A stretch of 64,000 bases of DNA, from assembly GCF_018327705.1 (NCBI RefSeq), contig NZ_BNEM01000002.1, positions 3,596,001 to 3,660,000 on the forward strand, in the 5' to 3' direction. Of the stretch, positions 7,701-16,081 are shown one piece after another. The notes under the pieces were generated by a model. The model searched no databases. It worked only from the letters and a program-made list of their open reading frames with translations, and was not told the DNA's origin. Source of the DNA: Catellatospora sp. TT07R-123. GTDB lineage: Bacteria > Actinomycetota > Actinomycetes > Mycobacteriales > Micromonosporaceae. A program made the translations under genes and the position numbers. Positions within the stretch are counted from its first letter, which is position 1. Each line of letters begins with the position of its first letter.

Positions 7701-8810
7701 TCAGAACTCGCTGAGGTGTGCGGTGTCGTTGACGACGCGGACGGAGATGCCGCCGTCGGGCCAGGTGTCCACGATGGAGATTCCGGCCGGGTCCAGCAGC
7801 AGGCGGTGCAGGAACGCGTCCGAGGCGGCCAGGGCGTCGCGCAGGATCAGCTTTATCGGCGAGACGTGTGAGACGACGGCGACGGTGTCGCCCTCGTACT
7901 GCGTCTGGAGCCGCCCGACCACGCCCCGGACCCGCTTGGCCACCTTCTGGAACGACTCCCCGCCGGGCGGGGCGACGGACGTGGAGGCCAGCCACGCGGA
8001 CAGCTCGGTGGCGTACTGCTCGCGCACCTCGCCGAAGGTCAGCCCCTCCCACACCCCGAAGTCGCACTCGATCAGCTCGGGCTCGACCTCGACCGGCACC
8101 CGGCCCGCCGCCTGGGCGATGGCGCGGGCGGTGGCCTTGCAGCGCTCCAGCGGCGAGCAGACGACCCGGTTCGGCTTCAGACCGGCCACGCGCTGCGCGG
8201 TGGCGGCCGCCTGCGCCTGCCCGCGCTCGGACAGCGGCACGTCGCCGCGCCCGGAGTAGCGCTTCTGCGCCGTCAGCGGGGTCTCGCCGTGCCGGACCAG
8301 GATCAGCCGGGTCGCCGGGGCGGTGCGCGGCGCCCAGTCCTGCTTGGGTTCGGTGATGGCGACGGCCGTGGCGACCGCCGCGTCGTGCTCGATCTCGGCG
8401 CCCCCGGCCGCGGCGGCGTCCATGGCCGCGTTGGCCAGGGCGTCGGCGGCACGGTTGCGCTCGCGCGGGATCCAGGCGTACGTGACCTGGTCGAATCTGC
8501 GTACCAGCCCGGCGGCCTGCGCCGCCAGCGGCCGCAGCCCCTGGTGTTTGATCTGCCAGCGGCCTGACATCTGCTCGACCACCAGCTTGGAGTCCATCCG
8601 CACCTCGACCAGGGTCGCGCCCACCTCGGCGGCGGCCTCCAGCCCGGCGATGAGCCCCCGGTACTCGGCGACGTTGTTGGTGGCCACGCCGATCGCGGCG
8701 GCCCGCTCGGCGAGCACCTGGCCGCTGGCCGCGTCGCGCACGACCGCGCCGTATCCGGCCGGGCCGGGATTGCCGCGGGCGCCCCCGTCGGCCTCGACCA
8801 CGACCCGCAT
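7701..8810 (-). CDS. Bifunctional RNase HI / acid phosphatase (Rv2228c-like)
   Basis: 369 residues with two domains. The N-terminal RNase HI domain shows Asp8 (EADGGARGNPG), Glu49 (NNVAEYRG), Asp73 (VRMDSKLV) and Asp123, the DEDD set that cleaves RNA in RNA-DNA hybrids. The C-terminal histidine-phosphatase domain starts near residue 168 with LVRHGET (His175). M. tuberculosis Rv2228c has the same fusion and acts as RNase H plus acid phosphatase. It starts 2 nt after the upstream stop; a GTG two codons earlier overlaps that stop (GTGA) and is an alternative start. It is last gene of the three-gene operon shared with mycobacteria. Confidence 0.92.
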   Translation of the reverse strand: MRVVVEADGGARGNPGPAGYGAVVRDAASGQVLAERAAAIGVATNNVAEYRGLIAGLEAAAEVGATLVEVRMDSKLVVEQMSGRWQIKHQGLRPLAAQAAGLVRRFDQVTYAWIPRERNRAADALANAAMDAAAAGGAEIEHDAAVATAVAITEPKQDWAPRTAPATRLILVRHGETPLTAQKRYSGRGDVPLSERGQAQAAATAQRVAGLKPNRVVCSPLERCKATARAIAQAAGRVPVEVEPELIECDFGVWEGLTFGEVREQYATELSAWLASTSVAPPGGESFQKVAKRVRGVVGRLQTQYEGDTVAVVSHVSPIKLILRDALAASDAFLHRLLLDPAGISIVDTWPDGGISVRVVNDTAHLSEF

Positions 8811-8812
8811 GG

Positions 8813-9553
8813 TCACAGGCCCGATTCGGCGGTGCGCACCATGATGCGGCGGCACTCCTCGCAGCGGACGACCTCGTCGGGCGCGGCCGTCTTGACCCGG
8901 TTGCGGTCGGCGCCGAACAGCTCCAGGCGGCAGCCGCCGCAGCGGCCGTACTGCACCAGGGCCGCGGCGAGGCCGCCGGACTGCTCACGGATCTTGTCGT
9001 ACAGCTGGACCAGTTCGGCCGGGAGGTCGGCGGCGAGCGGACCCCGGGCCGTCCGCTTCCACTGCGCCTCCTTGTCGAGCTCGGCGACGGTCTGGTCGCG
9101 GCGCTGCTCGGTGGCGATCCGGGTGTCGCGGGCGGAGGCGATGCGCTCGTCCACCGCGTCGAGCGCCGACTGCGCCGTCTCGCGCTTCTCCATCAGCTCC
9201 AGCTCGGCGTCCTCCAGCTCGGACTGGCGGCGGGACAGCGAGGTCATCTCGTGCTCCAGCGCGGTCAGCTCGCGGGCGGGCAGGCGGCCGTCGTCGAGGC
9301 GCTGCTGGTCCTTGGCCCGGCGCTGCCGTACGGTGTCGACCTCGCGCTCCAGCCTGGTGATGTCGCGGTCCAGGTCGTCGACGTCGACCTCGGCGCGGAC
9401 CCGCTCGTCCTCCAGCCGGCTGACGACCTTGGTCAACGCGTCGAGCTCCGCGGTCTCCGGCATCGTCCGGCGGCGGTGCGCCAGCTGCTGCAGCGTGATG
9501 TCGATCGCCTGGAGGTCAAGCAGCCGCTGCTGGTCCTTCGGGTCGGCCTTCAT
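8813..9553 (-). CDS. Zinc-ribbon coiled-coil protein (Rv2229c-like)
   Basis: 246 residues. Residues about 10-185 are a long heptad-rich coiled coil. The C-terminal zinc ribbon shows YGRCGGC and, about 20 residues later, RCEECRRI, giving four cysteines for one zinc. This C4-type family is always placed between the Nif3-like and RNase H/phosphatase genes in actinobacteria; its role is unknown, possibly nucleic-acid binding. The start at 9553 follows AAGGAG; the frame extends upstream into the Nif3 gap without support. Confidence 0.88.
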   Translation of the reverse strand: MKADPKDQQRLLDLQAIDITLQQLAHRRRTMPETAELDALTKVVSRLEDERVRAEVDVDDLDRDITRLEREVDTVRQRRAKDQQRLDDGRLPARELTALEHEMTSLSRRQSELEDAELELMEKRETAQSALDAVDERIASARDTRIATEQRRDQTVAELDKEAQWKRTARGPLAADLPAELVQLYDKIREQSGGLAAALVQYGRCGGCRLELFGADRNRVKTAAPDEVVRCEECRRIMVRTAESGL

Positions 9554-9596
9554 TCGGCACTCCTTCTCTTGATCAGCGCACTGCCGGGCATGGTGC

Positions 9597-10412
9597 TCAC
9601 GTGGCAGGGTCAAGTGTCGCGCAAGCGTGGAACGGGAACGGGTCGGTGTTCGCGTCGGAGACGATGATCTCAAGTCCGGTCCGCGTACGCAGCCAGGCGG
9701 CCAGTGGCGTCAGCCAGGGCGCCTCGGTGGCGTAGTGGCCGGCGTCGACCAGCGCGGGGCCGCCCTCGGCACGCAGGTCGGCGACGCGGTGGTGCTTGAG
9801 GTCGCCGGTGAGGTAGACGTCGACGCCCGCGGCGACCGCGTCGGGGATGAAGCTGTCGCCCGAACCGCCGCAGACGGCGACGGTCGTCACGGTGCGGGCG
9901 GGATCGCCGCTGACGCGCACGCCCCAGCTCGCCACCGGCAGCGCGGCGGCGGCCAGGTGCGCGAACTCGCCGAGCGTCATCGGGTTGACCCGGCCGATGC
10001 GGCCGAAGCCGCGGCCCTGCTCGGTGGGGCGCAGCGGCCGCAGCTCGGTCAGGCCGAGCCGGTCGGCGAGCGCGTCGCTGACCCCGGGGTCGGCCACGTC
10101 GGCGTTGGTGTGGGCGACGTACAGGGCGACGTGGTTCTCGATCAGGTCGTGCAGCACGCGGCCCTGGTAGTCGACGGCAGCGACCGAGGAGACCCCGGAC
10201 AGCAGCAGCGGGTGGTGCGCGACGATCAGGTCGGCGCCGAGATCGAGGGCCTGTGCGACGGTGTCCGGCAGCACGTCGACGACGGTCAGCACGCGGGTCA
10301 CCGGGTTGTCGGGGCGCCCGGCGACCAGGCCGACCCGGTCCCACGGCTCCGCCCAGCTGGGCGGGAACTCTTCATCGAGCAATCGCACGAACGAGGCGAC
10401 AGTCCAGCTCAC
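9597..10412 (-). CDS. Nif3-like dinuclear metal-centre protein
   Basis: 271 residues, the usual length of the short Nif3/YbgI form. Typical motifs are WDRVGLVAG near residue 23, the metal-binding LIVAHHPLLL near 63, HTNADVADPG near 100, and the C-terminal YLTGDLKHH and DAGHYATE histidines. The family binds two metal ions; it has been annotated as a GTP cyclohydrolase I type 2 homologue but its true function is unsettled. GTG start with TAGGCT 6 nt upstream and no ribosome site, so it probably heads a leaderless operon with the two genes downstream. Confidence 0.9.
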   Translation of the reverse strand: MSWTVASFVRLLDEEFPPSWAEPWDRVGLVAGRPDNPVTRVLTVVDVLPDTVAQALDLGADLIVAHHPLLLSGVSSVAAVDYQGRVLHDLIENHVALYVAHTNADVADPGVSDALADRLGLTELRPLRPTEQGRGFGRIGRVNPMTLGEFAHLAAAALPVASWGVRVSGDPARTVTTVAVCGGSGDSFIPDAVAAGVDVYLTGDLKHHRVADLRAEGGPALVDAGHYATEAPWLTPLAAWLRTRTGLEIIVSDANTDPFPFHACATLDPAT

Positions 10413-10418
10413 CCGGAC

Positions 10419-10424
10419 AGCCTA
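10419..10424 (-). promoter_or_regulatory. -10-like hexamer, leaderless start
   Basis: On the minus strand TAGGCT ends exactly 6 nt before the GTG of the Nif3-like gene (10412). The same hexamer occurs at matching spacing before several other genes in the window. Confidence 0.5.
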
Positions 10425-10438
10425 GACTCCCGGTCCGT

Positions 10439-11044
10439 TCAGACACCCACCCGCACGCCCCGGTGGGACAGCAGCTCGTCGACGGCGGCCAGGGCCAGCT
10501 CCCACGGGAACTCGTGCCGGACCGCGTCGCCGTTGCCGGGCGCGGGCAGGACCAGCACGTCGTCGCCGTACAGCACGCGTACGCCCCAGCGGCGCAGGCG
10601 GTCCAGGTTCTCCTGGAACATCGGGTGCCGGGCCATCGCGTCGTTGGTGTAGGGGAACGCCACGATCGGCAGGCCCTTGCCGTACCCCTCGATCAGCAGG
10701 CCGAGCGGGAGCGTGTCGGCGATGCCCGCCGCCCACTTGTTCACCGTGTTGACCGTCGCCGGGGCCACCACCAGCGCGTCGGGCGGCGGCAGCACGTCGG
10801 GGTCGCCGGGGTTCTTGAAGCTCGTGCGCACCGGGTGGCCGGTCTGGGCCGCCAGCGCCGGGATGTCGAGGAACTTGCGCCCGTCCGGGGTCGCCACCAC
10901 GCACACGTCGTAGCCGCGCCGCTGGGCCAGCGCGACCAGCTTGCCCACCTCCCGCGCCACCGGCGAGCCGCAGGCCAGGACGTACAGCACCGGCCGGCGC
11001 GGTGCCTCGGCGGACGGCGCGTCGTCCAGCGGCTCGTCGGTCAT
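10439..11044 (-). CDS. Flavoprotein of the PPC-decarboxylase/HFCD family
   Basis: 201 residues. Rossmann-like flavoprotein fold with LYVLACGSPVAREV near residue 20, CVVATPDGRKFLD, and the FMN-site motif VVAPATVNTVNKWAAGIAD near 95-115, close to the PATxNTxNK signature of homo-oligomeric flavin-containing cysteine decarboxylases. Members decarboxylate cysteine residues or act in cofactor synthesis; the substrate here is unknown. Start ATG 11044 lies 1 nt after the stop of the XRE regulator, a pairing I recognise from other actinomycetes. The arrangement implies that the regulator and flavoprotein act together, which is inference. Confidence 0.8.
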   Translation of the reverse strand: MTDEPLDDAPSAEAPRRPVLYVLACGSPVAREVGKLVALAQRRGYDVCVVATPDGRKFLDIPALAAQTGHPVRTSFKNPGDPDVLPPPDALVVAPATVNTVNKWAAGIADTLPLGLLIEGYGKGLPIVAFPYTNDAMARHPMFQENLDRLRRWGVRVLYGDDVLVLPAPGNGDAVRHEFPWELALAAVDELLSHRGVRVGV

Positions 11045-11045
11045 G

Positions 11046-12275
11046 TCAGACCCCCACACCCATCTGCTCGGCCAGCTCCGCCAGCGCCGCCGTCGGCGTC
11101 CCCCGGGTGCGCCGCAGCACGTCGCTGAGCACCTCGTGCGCGATCGGGCGACAGCGGATCTCCGCGGGGGCGAGCAGGTCGCCCTCCAGCAGCATCTCGC
11201 CCGCCTTCTCCACGTCGCCGATCTGGGCGTAGCCGCGGGCCATGTCCAGGTAGTGGTGCGCCCGGCGCTCGGGCAGCATCGCGTTGAACGACGCCGGGTC
11301 CAGCGAGGAGTGGATGGCCACCGCCATGCCGCCCTCGCCCAGCTCCACGGCGGCCGCGGCGCGGTGCACCTGCACGTTGGTGGGGCCGAAGCTGGTCCAG
11401 TAGAAGTTGCGGTCGCCGCCGAGCCCGGCGGCCGCGTCCTGGGCACCGGTGAGCAGGTCGCGCATGGTGGCGCTGTCGCCGATGCAGGAGGCCGCCATGG
11501 CGCCCTGGAGCAGCAGGAAGCCGTACACGGACAGGCGGTCGTCGGCGGTCTCGCCGCCGCTGGCCGGGCAGAGCCGGTTGGCGATGTTGACGTTGACCTC
11601 CAGCGCGGACCGGTGCCGCCCCAGCGCCCGCAGCGCGTTGGCGACCCGGGTCGTGGCCACGCCCGCCAGCAGCTGGTCCCCGGCGCGCTGCGACACCGCG
11701 ATGGACCGGTCGGCCGCCAGCCAGGCCAGATCCAGCTCGCCGAGCTTGCGCAGCACCGACGAAGCGATCTGGTACACCTGCCCGAGCAGGTGCGCGGCCT
11801 CGCGGGTGTCGTCGGTGCCCGCGTACGCCGTGTCGGCGGCCTGGGCGTCGCGCAGCAGCTTCGGCAGCGCGCGGGCGAGCACGCCGTAGCGGCCGTGCTC
11901 CCAGGTCTGCCAGGCGTGCTGGGCGGCCTTGCGCATCTCGGCGATGGGCGGCGGCTCGGGCGGGGCGTAGAAGAACGCGCTGATCTGGTCGTAGCGCTCC
12001 AGCGCGGACCGGATCTCGGCGACCTCGATCTGATCGATGCAGTTCACGCTGTCGGGGCGGCGCTCGGGGTCCTTACCGAGCAGCAGCGCCACGTCCAGTT
12101 GGAGCACGTCGGCGATCTCGTACACGACGGAGAACTTGTCGAGTCGGCGCACGCCGCGCTCGACCTTGTCCACCCAGCTCTTCGACTTGCCCAGCCGGTC
12201 GGCGAAGACCTGCTGCGACATCTTGCGGCGGTTGCGCCAGTACGACACCCGCCGGCCTATGGGCAGCTCGTCCAC
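11046..12275 (-). CDS. XRE-family regulator with TPR-like C-terminal domain
   Basis: 409 residues. An N-terminal helix-turn-helix (about 6-60; MSQQVFADRLGKSKSWVDKVERG) is followed by about 340 residues of alpha-helical TPR-like repeats, the layout of large actinobacterial regulators that sense ligands or partners through the repeats. The GTG at 12275 is preceded by a strong AGGGGAGGG. The gene ends 1 nt before the flavoprotein start and is divergent from a PrimPol-like gene across 231 bp containing the TGCAAGTTGCA palindrome, a likely binding site. Role unknown. Confidence 0.85.
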   Translation of the reverse strand: MDELPIGRRVSYWRNRRKMSQQVFADRLGKSKSWVDKVERGVRRLDKFSVVYEIADVLQLDVALLLGKDPERRPDSVNCIDQIEVAEIRSALERYDQISAFFYAPPEPPPIAEMRKAAQHAWQTWEHGRYGVLARALPKLLRDAQAADTAYAGTDDTREAAHLLGQVYQIASSVLRKLGELDLAWLAADRSIAVSQRAGDQLLAGVATTRVANALRALGRHRSALEVNVNIANRLCPASGGETADDRLSVYGFLLLQGAMAASCIGDSATMRDLLTGAQDAAAGLGGDRNFYWTSFGPTNVQVHRAAAAVELGEGGMAVAIHSSLDPASFNAMLPERRAHHYLDMARGYAQIGDVEKAGEMLLEGDLLAPAEIRCRPIAHEVLSDVLRRTRGTPTAALAELAEQMGVGV

Positions 12276-12359
12276 GTCACAACCCTCCCCTCATCGGGTG
12301 TGGGAAACGAGTCGCACAGGCTGTGCGCCCTCGTCCGGTCCGTCACTCGTATCTTCTGA

Positions 12360-12370
12360 TGCAAGTTGCA
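12360..12370. promoter_or_regulatory. Palindrome TGCAAGTTGCA between divergent genes
   Basis: Perfect 5 bp arms around one central base, in the gap between the XRE regulator and the PrimPol-like gene. A partial TGCA repeat follows at about 12380. It is a candidate operator for the XRE protein; no binding evidence. Confidence 0.4.
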
Positions 12371-12440
12371 GTTAGAAAATGCACTGGGACGTCTGCTTAC
12401 TGGACTGTTGTCGATGTAACGAGCGCCTGAGACCACGGAT

Positions 12441-12475
12441 ACGGGCAAGACCGATGTCGATCTATGCCCGTTTTT
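12441..12475 (+). terminator. Terminator-like hairpin in the leader of the PrimPol-like gene
   Basis: ACGGGCA (12441-12447) pairs with TGCCCGT (12465-12471), which is followed directly by T5. It ends about 31 nt before the PrimPol ATG, so on a transcript starting in the divergent gap it would act as a leader terminator or attenuator. The 17 nt loop makes it only moderately stable. Confidence 0.5.
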
Positions 12476-12506
12476 CGCGGTACCCCGGAAGAGGAGGTCG
12501 GGCACC

Positions 12507-13217
12507 ATGCGGTGGCGACACGGACCGTTCGTCAGAAGCCTGCTGCGACGCCGTCTGCGGCACACGGCGCAGCAGTTCGCCGACCACGGCTGGGCGGTGA
12601 CCCCGGGAGCGTACTTCAACGGCCAGCGCATGGCCTGCGACCGCGCCACCTGCCTGGCCAGCAGCTGCCACCCGCTCCTGACGGACTGGGAGACGCAGTC
12701 CAGCACGTTCTCCGCACAACTCGACGAGTGGTGGTCCCTGCACCCGCACGCCGTGCTGCTGCCCACCGGCCACACCTTCGACGTGCTCGAAGTGCCCGCA
12801 CTGCTGGGCGCCCGCCACGTCTGCGGGCCGCCGACCGGCCCCGGCACCGCCGCCCGCGTCCGCGGACCCGTCGCGGTCACCGCCGCCGGCCGCTGGATGC
12901 TCCTGATGAAGCCCGCCACCGCGCTCGCACCCGAACTCGACCACCGGGTCGACGTGCTGCGCCACAGCCTCGGCTCATGGATCCCCGCCCCGCCGACCGT
13001 GCTGCCCGAAGGCCCGGTGCGCTGGCAGGTGTCACCCGCACAGGTGAACTGGCAGCTGCCCGACGCCGACGCGTTGCAGCAGTCGCTCGTCCGCTCGTTG
13101 GTCAGCCTGGACGCGTCGTTCCTGGACCTGCCCCTCACCGCGCGGCGGCGGCTCGCCCCGCCTCCGCGCATCGGTCGCCCGCCGACCATGCAGGCCGCGC
13201 TGCGACGCGCCGGCTGA
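12507..13217 (+). CDS. PrimPol-like (bifunctional DNA primase/polymerase N-terminal) protein
   Basis: 236 residues resembling the Prim-Pol domain of plasmid and phage bifunctional primase-polymerases: AQQFADHGWAVTPGAYF near residue 21, a cysteine-rich insert (Cys44, Cys49, Cys54; cf. zinc-like clusters in this family), DEWWSLHPHAVLLPTG near 73-88, then FDVLEVPALL. The acidic pair of active PrimPols is reduced to Asp92/Glu95, so activity is uncertain, and there is no helicase domain. Chromosomal stand-alone copies like this are common in actinomycetes and their role is unknown. GAGGAGG precedes the ATG. It faces the XRE regulator and is followed by a 56-residue gene. Confidence 0.7.
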   Translation: MRWRHGPFVRSLLRRRLRHTAQQFADHGWAVTPGAYFNGQRMACDRATCLASSCHPLLTDWETQSSTFSAQLDEWWSLHPHAVLLPTGHTFDVLEVPALLGARHVCGPPTGPGTAARVRGPVAVTAAGRWMLLMKPATALAPELDHRVDVLRHSLGSWIPAPPTVLPEGPVRWQVSPAQVNWQLPDADALQQSLVRSLVSLDASFLDLPLTARRRLAPPPRIGRPPTMQAALRRAG

Positions 13218-13319
13218 TCGTCCACACCGGAGCCATCCCTCGCCACCGCGCTGCCGCAGGCAGCACTGAGCGACCGCCCACCTGCGCGGTCGTTGATCGG
13301 GGTATCGAGGAGGTCCGAC

Positions 13320-13490
13320 ATGGCAACTGACAACGTAGAACGGGCCCTGGCACACGTCGAGTCCCAATTCGGGGTCATACGATCGTCATCGGCCCGCTGG
13401 GCCGGCACCCGCCCGTACGGCGCCCGCCCCGGCGGCGGCTCCCGCCCGACCGGAACCCGCCCCGCCAGCACCCACCGCCCGGTCCGCTGA
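13320..13490 (+). CDS. Small hypothetical protein, 56 residues
   Basis: Begins MATDNVERALAHVESQFGVI, a short amphipathic helix, followed by a disordered Arg/Gly/Pro/Thr-rich tail. I recognise no family. A clear GAGGAGG ribosome site about 8 nt before the ATG supports translation. It lies 102 nt after the PrimPol-like gene on the same strand, just before a long hairpin, so it is probably the last gene of that transcript. Confidence 0.6.
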   Translation: MATDNVERALAHVESQFGVIRSSSARWAGTRPYGARPGGGSRPTGTRPASTHRPVR

Positions 13491-13513
13491 GCGGGCCGTC
13501 GCACTGCGGCGGT

Positions 13514-13574
13514 GATCACGATTTCGGGTCACTACCTGCCGTTTGGCAGCAGGTAGTGACCCGAAATGCTGATC
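13514..13574. terminator. Long hairpin at convergent junction
   Basis: A perfect 19 bp stem (13521-13539 with 13549-13567) closes a 9 nt loop, and after a 2 nt mismatch on each side GATCA (13514-13518) pairs with TGATC (13570-13574). It lies between the 56-residue gene and ilvE, which converge, only 15 nt from the ilvE stop. There is no T-run on either strand. Confidence 0.75.
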
Positions 13575-13589
13575 ATCCCCGGACGCGGA

Positions 13590-14684
13590 TCAGATGGTGG
13601 TGGTCCAGCCGTGGGGGTCGGGGAGGCGGCCGTACTGGATGTCGACCAGGGTCTGGCGCAGCGAGGTCGCGGCCTGGCCGGCGGTGCCGTCGCCCATCGT
13701 GAAGTCGCCGTCGGTGCCGCGGACGGTGCCGATCGGGGTCAGCACGGCGGCCGTGCCGCAGGCGAACGCCTCGACGATCTCGCCGCCGCGGGCGCCGTCC
13801 CGCCACTCGTCGATCGAGACGGGACGCTCCTCGACGGAGTAGCCCTGCTCCTTGGCCAGCGTGATCACCGAGTCGCGGGTGATGCCGGGCAGGATCGCGC
13901 CGTTCAGCGGCGGAGTGATCATGGTGCCGTCCCTGCGCACCAGGAACACGTTCATGCCGCCGAGCTCGTCGATGTACTTGCGCTCCGCCGCGTCGAGGTA
14001 GACGACCTGGTCGCAGCCGCGCTCGGTCGCCTCGGCCTGGGCGGCCAGACCGGCGGCGTAGTTGCCGCCGCACTTGGCCGCGCCGGTGCCGCCGGGCGCC
14101 GCCCGGGTGTAGTCGTTCGACACCCAGATCGTCACCGGCTTGACCCCGCCGGAGAAGTACGGCCCGACCGGCGAGGCGATCAGCACGTACAGGTACTCCC
14201 GCGCCGGGCGCACGCCGAGGAAGACCTCGCTGGCGTACTGGAACGGCCGCAGGTAGAGGCTGCCCTCGGTGCTGGTCGGCACCCAGGCGCGGTCGATGTC
14301 GACCAGCTGCCGGATCGAGCCGAGGAACAGCTCGGTGGGCAGCGGCGCCATCGCCATCCGGTGCGCCGACTCGACGAACCGGGACGCGTTGGCCTCCGGA
14401 CGGAACAGGCCGATCTTGCCGTCGGCCCGGTTGTATGCCTTGAGGCCCTCGAAGATCTCCTGGGCGTAGTGCAGGACGGCGGTCGCCGGGTCGAGCGGGA
14501 TCGGCGCCCGCGCCTCGACCCGGGCGTCGTACCAGCCCTTGCCCTCGGCGTATCGGATCGTCACCATGTGGTCGGTGAAGATGCGTCCGAAGCCGGGGTT
14601 GACCAGGAGCGCTTCCCGCTCAGTGGCCGATACCGGTTGTGAACTCGGACGGATCTCGAAGTCGATCGTGCCACCGCCGCTCAT
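13590..14684 (-). CDS. ilvE: Branched-chain amino acid aminotransferase
   Basis: 364 residues, normal for actinobacterial IlvE. It transfers the amino group between glutamate and the keto acids of valine, leucine and isoleucine using PLP. The PLP lysine is Lys204 in GAAKCGGNYA; YAQEIFEGLKAYN near 73-85, SLYLRPFQYASEVFLG and EAFACGTAAVLTPIG near 310 are fold-IV signatures. ATG with GGAGGG 6 nt upstream. It heads a minus-strand gene that follows leuB; TAACGCTCGTTA lies about 45 nt upstream. It ends at the long hairpin 13514-13574. Confidence 0.96.
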   Translation of the reverse strand: MSGGGTIDFEIRPSSQPVSATEREALLVNPGFGRIFTDHMVTIRYAEGKGWYDARVEARAPIPLDPATAVLHYAQEIFEGLKAYNRADGKIGLFRPEANASRFVESAHRMAMAPLPTELFLGSIRQLVDIDRAWVPTSTEGSLYLRPFQYASEVFLGVRPAREYLYVLIASPVGPYFSGGVKPVTIWVSNDYTRAAPGGTGAAKCGGNYAAGLAAQAEATERGCDQVVYLDAAERKYIDELGGMNVFLVRRDGTMITPPLNGAILPGITRDSVITLAKEQGYSVEERPVSIDEWRDGARGGEIVEAFACGTAAVLTPIGTVRGTDGDFTMGDGTAGQAATSLRQTLVDIQYGRLPDPHGWTTTI

Positions 14685-14729
14685 GCGCGCTGCCCTCCAT
14701 CATTCAAAGGTCCGGGGAAAACTTACCTC

Positions 14730-14741
14730 TAACGCTCGTTA
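14730..14741. promoter_or_regulatory. Palindrome upstream of ilvE
   Basis: TAACGCTCGTTA, 5 bp arms with a 2 nt centre, about 45 bp before the ilvE ATG in an AT-richer patch. A related TTAACG string also occurs upstream of leuB near 15910. It is a possible shared operator, weak evidence. Confidence 0.3.
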
Positions 14742-14778
14742 AACCCCAGCCCATGCGATGTACCAGGCAGAAAGCAGA

Positions 14779-14806
14779 TCGCCCGGCCACCTCACGGACC
14801 GGGCGA
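14779..14806 (-). terminator. Hairpin downstream of leuB
   Basis: TCGCCCGG (14779-14786) pairs with CCGGGCGA (14799-14806) around 12 nt, 26 nt past the leuB stop on the minus strand. No strong T-run, so it is a probable 3' end structure only. Confidence 0.45.
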
Positions 14807-14831
14807 ACGTGTCATTCTCGCGGCCGTGTGG

Positions 14832-15857
14832 TCATGCTACGAGTACGGATACTCGGTCGCCGACCTCAGCCGTGCGGATCGTCTGTCCCGGCGTGCGCCC
14901 GGACAGTTCGGTCGAAACCGCCTCCTCGACCTTGCGCGCCTCGTCCGCGTAGCCCAGGTGCTCCAGGCACATGGCCACCGACAGGATCGCCGCCACCGGG
15001 TCGGCCTTGCCCTGGCCCGCGATGTCCGGCGCCGAGCCGTGCACCGGCTCGAACATGGACGGGAAGGCGCGGGTCGGGTTGATGCAGCCGCTCGCGGCCA
15101 GGCCGATGCCGCCGGTGACCGCGGCCGCGATGTCGGTCAGGATGTCGCCGAACAGGTTGTCGGTGACGATCACGTCGTAGCGCTGCGGGTTCGTGACCAT
15201 GAACATGGCGGCCGCGTCGACGTGCTGGTATTCGGTGGTGATGTCGGGGAACTCCGCCGCCACCGCGGCGAACGTGCGCGCCCACAGGCCGCCCGCGTGG
15301 GTCAGCACGTTGGTCTTGTGGACCATGGTGACCTTGCGGCGGGGGCGCTTGCCCGCGCGCTCGAACGCGTCGCGGATGACCCGCTCCACGCCGTGGCGGG
15401 TGTTCAGGCTCTCCTCGGTGGCGACCTCGTGCGGGGTGCCGCGGTGCATGCCGCCGCCGGCGCCCGCGTACAGGCCCTCGGTGCCCTCGCGGACCACCAC
15501 GAAGTCGATCTCGCCGGGCTTGACGCCGGCCAGCGGGCCGCTGGTGTTCGGCCACAGGCGCGAGGGGCGCAGGTTCACGTACTGGTCGAAGTCGAAGCGC
15601 AGCTTCAGCAGCAGGCCCCGCTCCAGCACGCCCGGCGGCACGGTCGGGTCGCCGACGGCGCCGAGCAGGATGGCGTCGTGCTGGGCCAGCTCGTCGCGCA
15701 CCGAGTCGGGGAACACCTCGCCGGTGCGGTGGTAGCGCGCCGCGCCGAGGTCATAGGCCGTGGTCTCCACACCTGGCAGCACCGCGTCCAGGACCTTCAG
15801 GCCCTCCGCGACCACCTCGGTGCCGATCCCGTCTCCGGCCACCACCGCAATGCGCAT
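14832..15857 (-). CDS. leuB: 3-isopropylmalate dehydrogenase
   Basis: 341 residues. LeuB oxidatively decarboxylates 3-isopropylmalate with NAD in leucine synthesis. It shows GDGIGTEV near residue 9, the substrate-binding arginines in [42 protein letters not shown] (Mg ligands) and [13 protein letters not shown]. It is the compact actinobacterial form (M. tuberculosis Rv2995c). ATG 15857 was chosen because the fold begins there; the open frame extends upstream without similarity. It lies between the GNAT gene and ilvE, all on the minus strand, with serA beyond. Confidence 0.95.
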   Translation of the reverse strand: MRIAVVAGDGIGTEVVAEGLKVLDAVLPGVETTAYDLGAARYHRTGEVFPDSVRDELAQHDAILLGAVGDPTVPPGVLERGLLLKLRFDFDQYVNLRPSRLWPNTSGPLAGVKPGEIDFVVVREGTEGLYAGAGGGMHRGTPHEVATEESLNTRHGVERVIRDAFERAGKRPRRKVTMVHKTNVLTHAGGLWARTFAAVAAEFPDITTEYQHVDAAAMFMVTNPQRYDVIVTDNLFGDILTDIAAAVTGGIGLAASGCINPTRAFPSMFEPVHGSAPDIAGQGKADPVAAILSVAMCLEHLGYADEARKVEEAVSTELSGRTPGQTIRTAEVGDRVSVLVA

Positions 15858-15981
15858 TCCGACTCGCCCCTCACTTGCCCCACCGGCACCCACGCCGAAC
15901 GTCCTACCGAACGTTAAGCCCATTTCCCACCCCACGGTACACCCGTACCACCATGCGGACACCGCACCGCACGACCAGCAT

Positions 15982-16042
15982 GTCGATCAGGAAGCTGTGC
16001 CCTCGACACGCCGTCGAACCGTGCCAAAGGTTCATGATCGAC
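15982..16042 (+). repeat. Dispersed ~60 bp inverted repeat, copy A
   Basis: One of three copies in the window (others at 27805 and 28535). Ends are GTCGATCA and TGATCGAC, a perfect 8 bp terminal inverted repeat. The body shares GATCAGGAAGCTGTGCCC and CGCCGTCGAAC with copy C in the same orientation. It lies downstream of the GNAT stop and upstream of leuB. Confidence 0.75.
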
Positions 16043-16081
16043 GGGGCCGTCGGCCCGGCCGAGGGCGGCGGGGCCGGCGGG

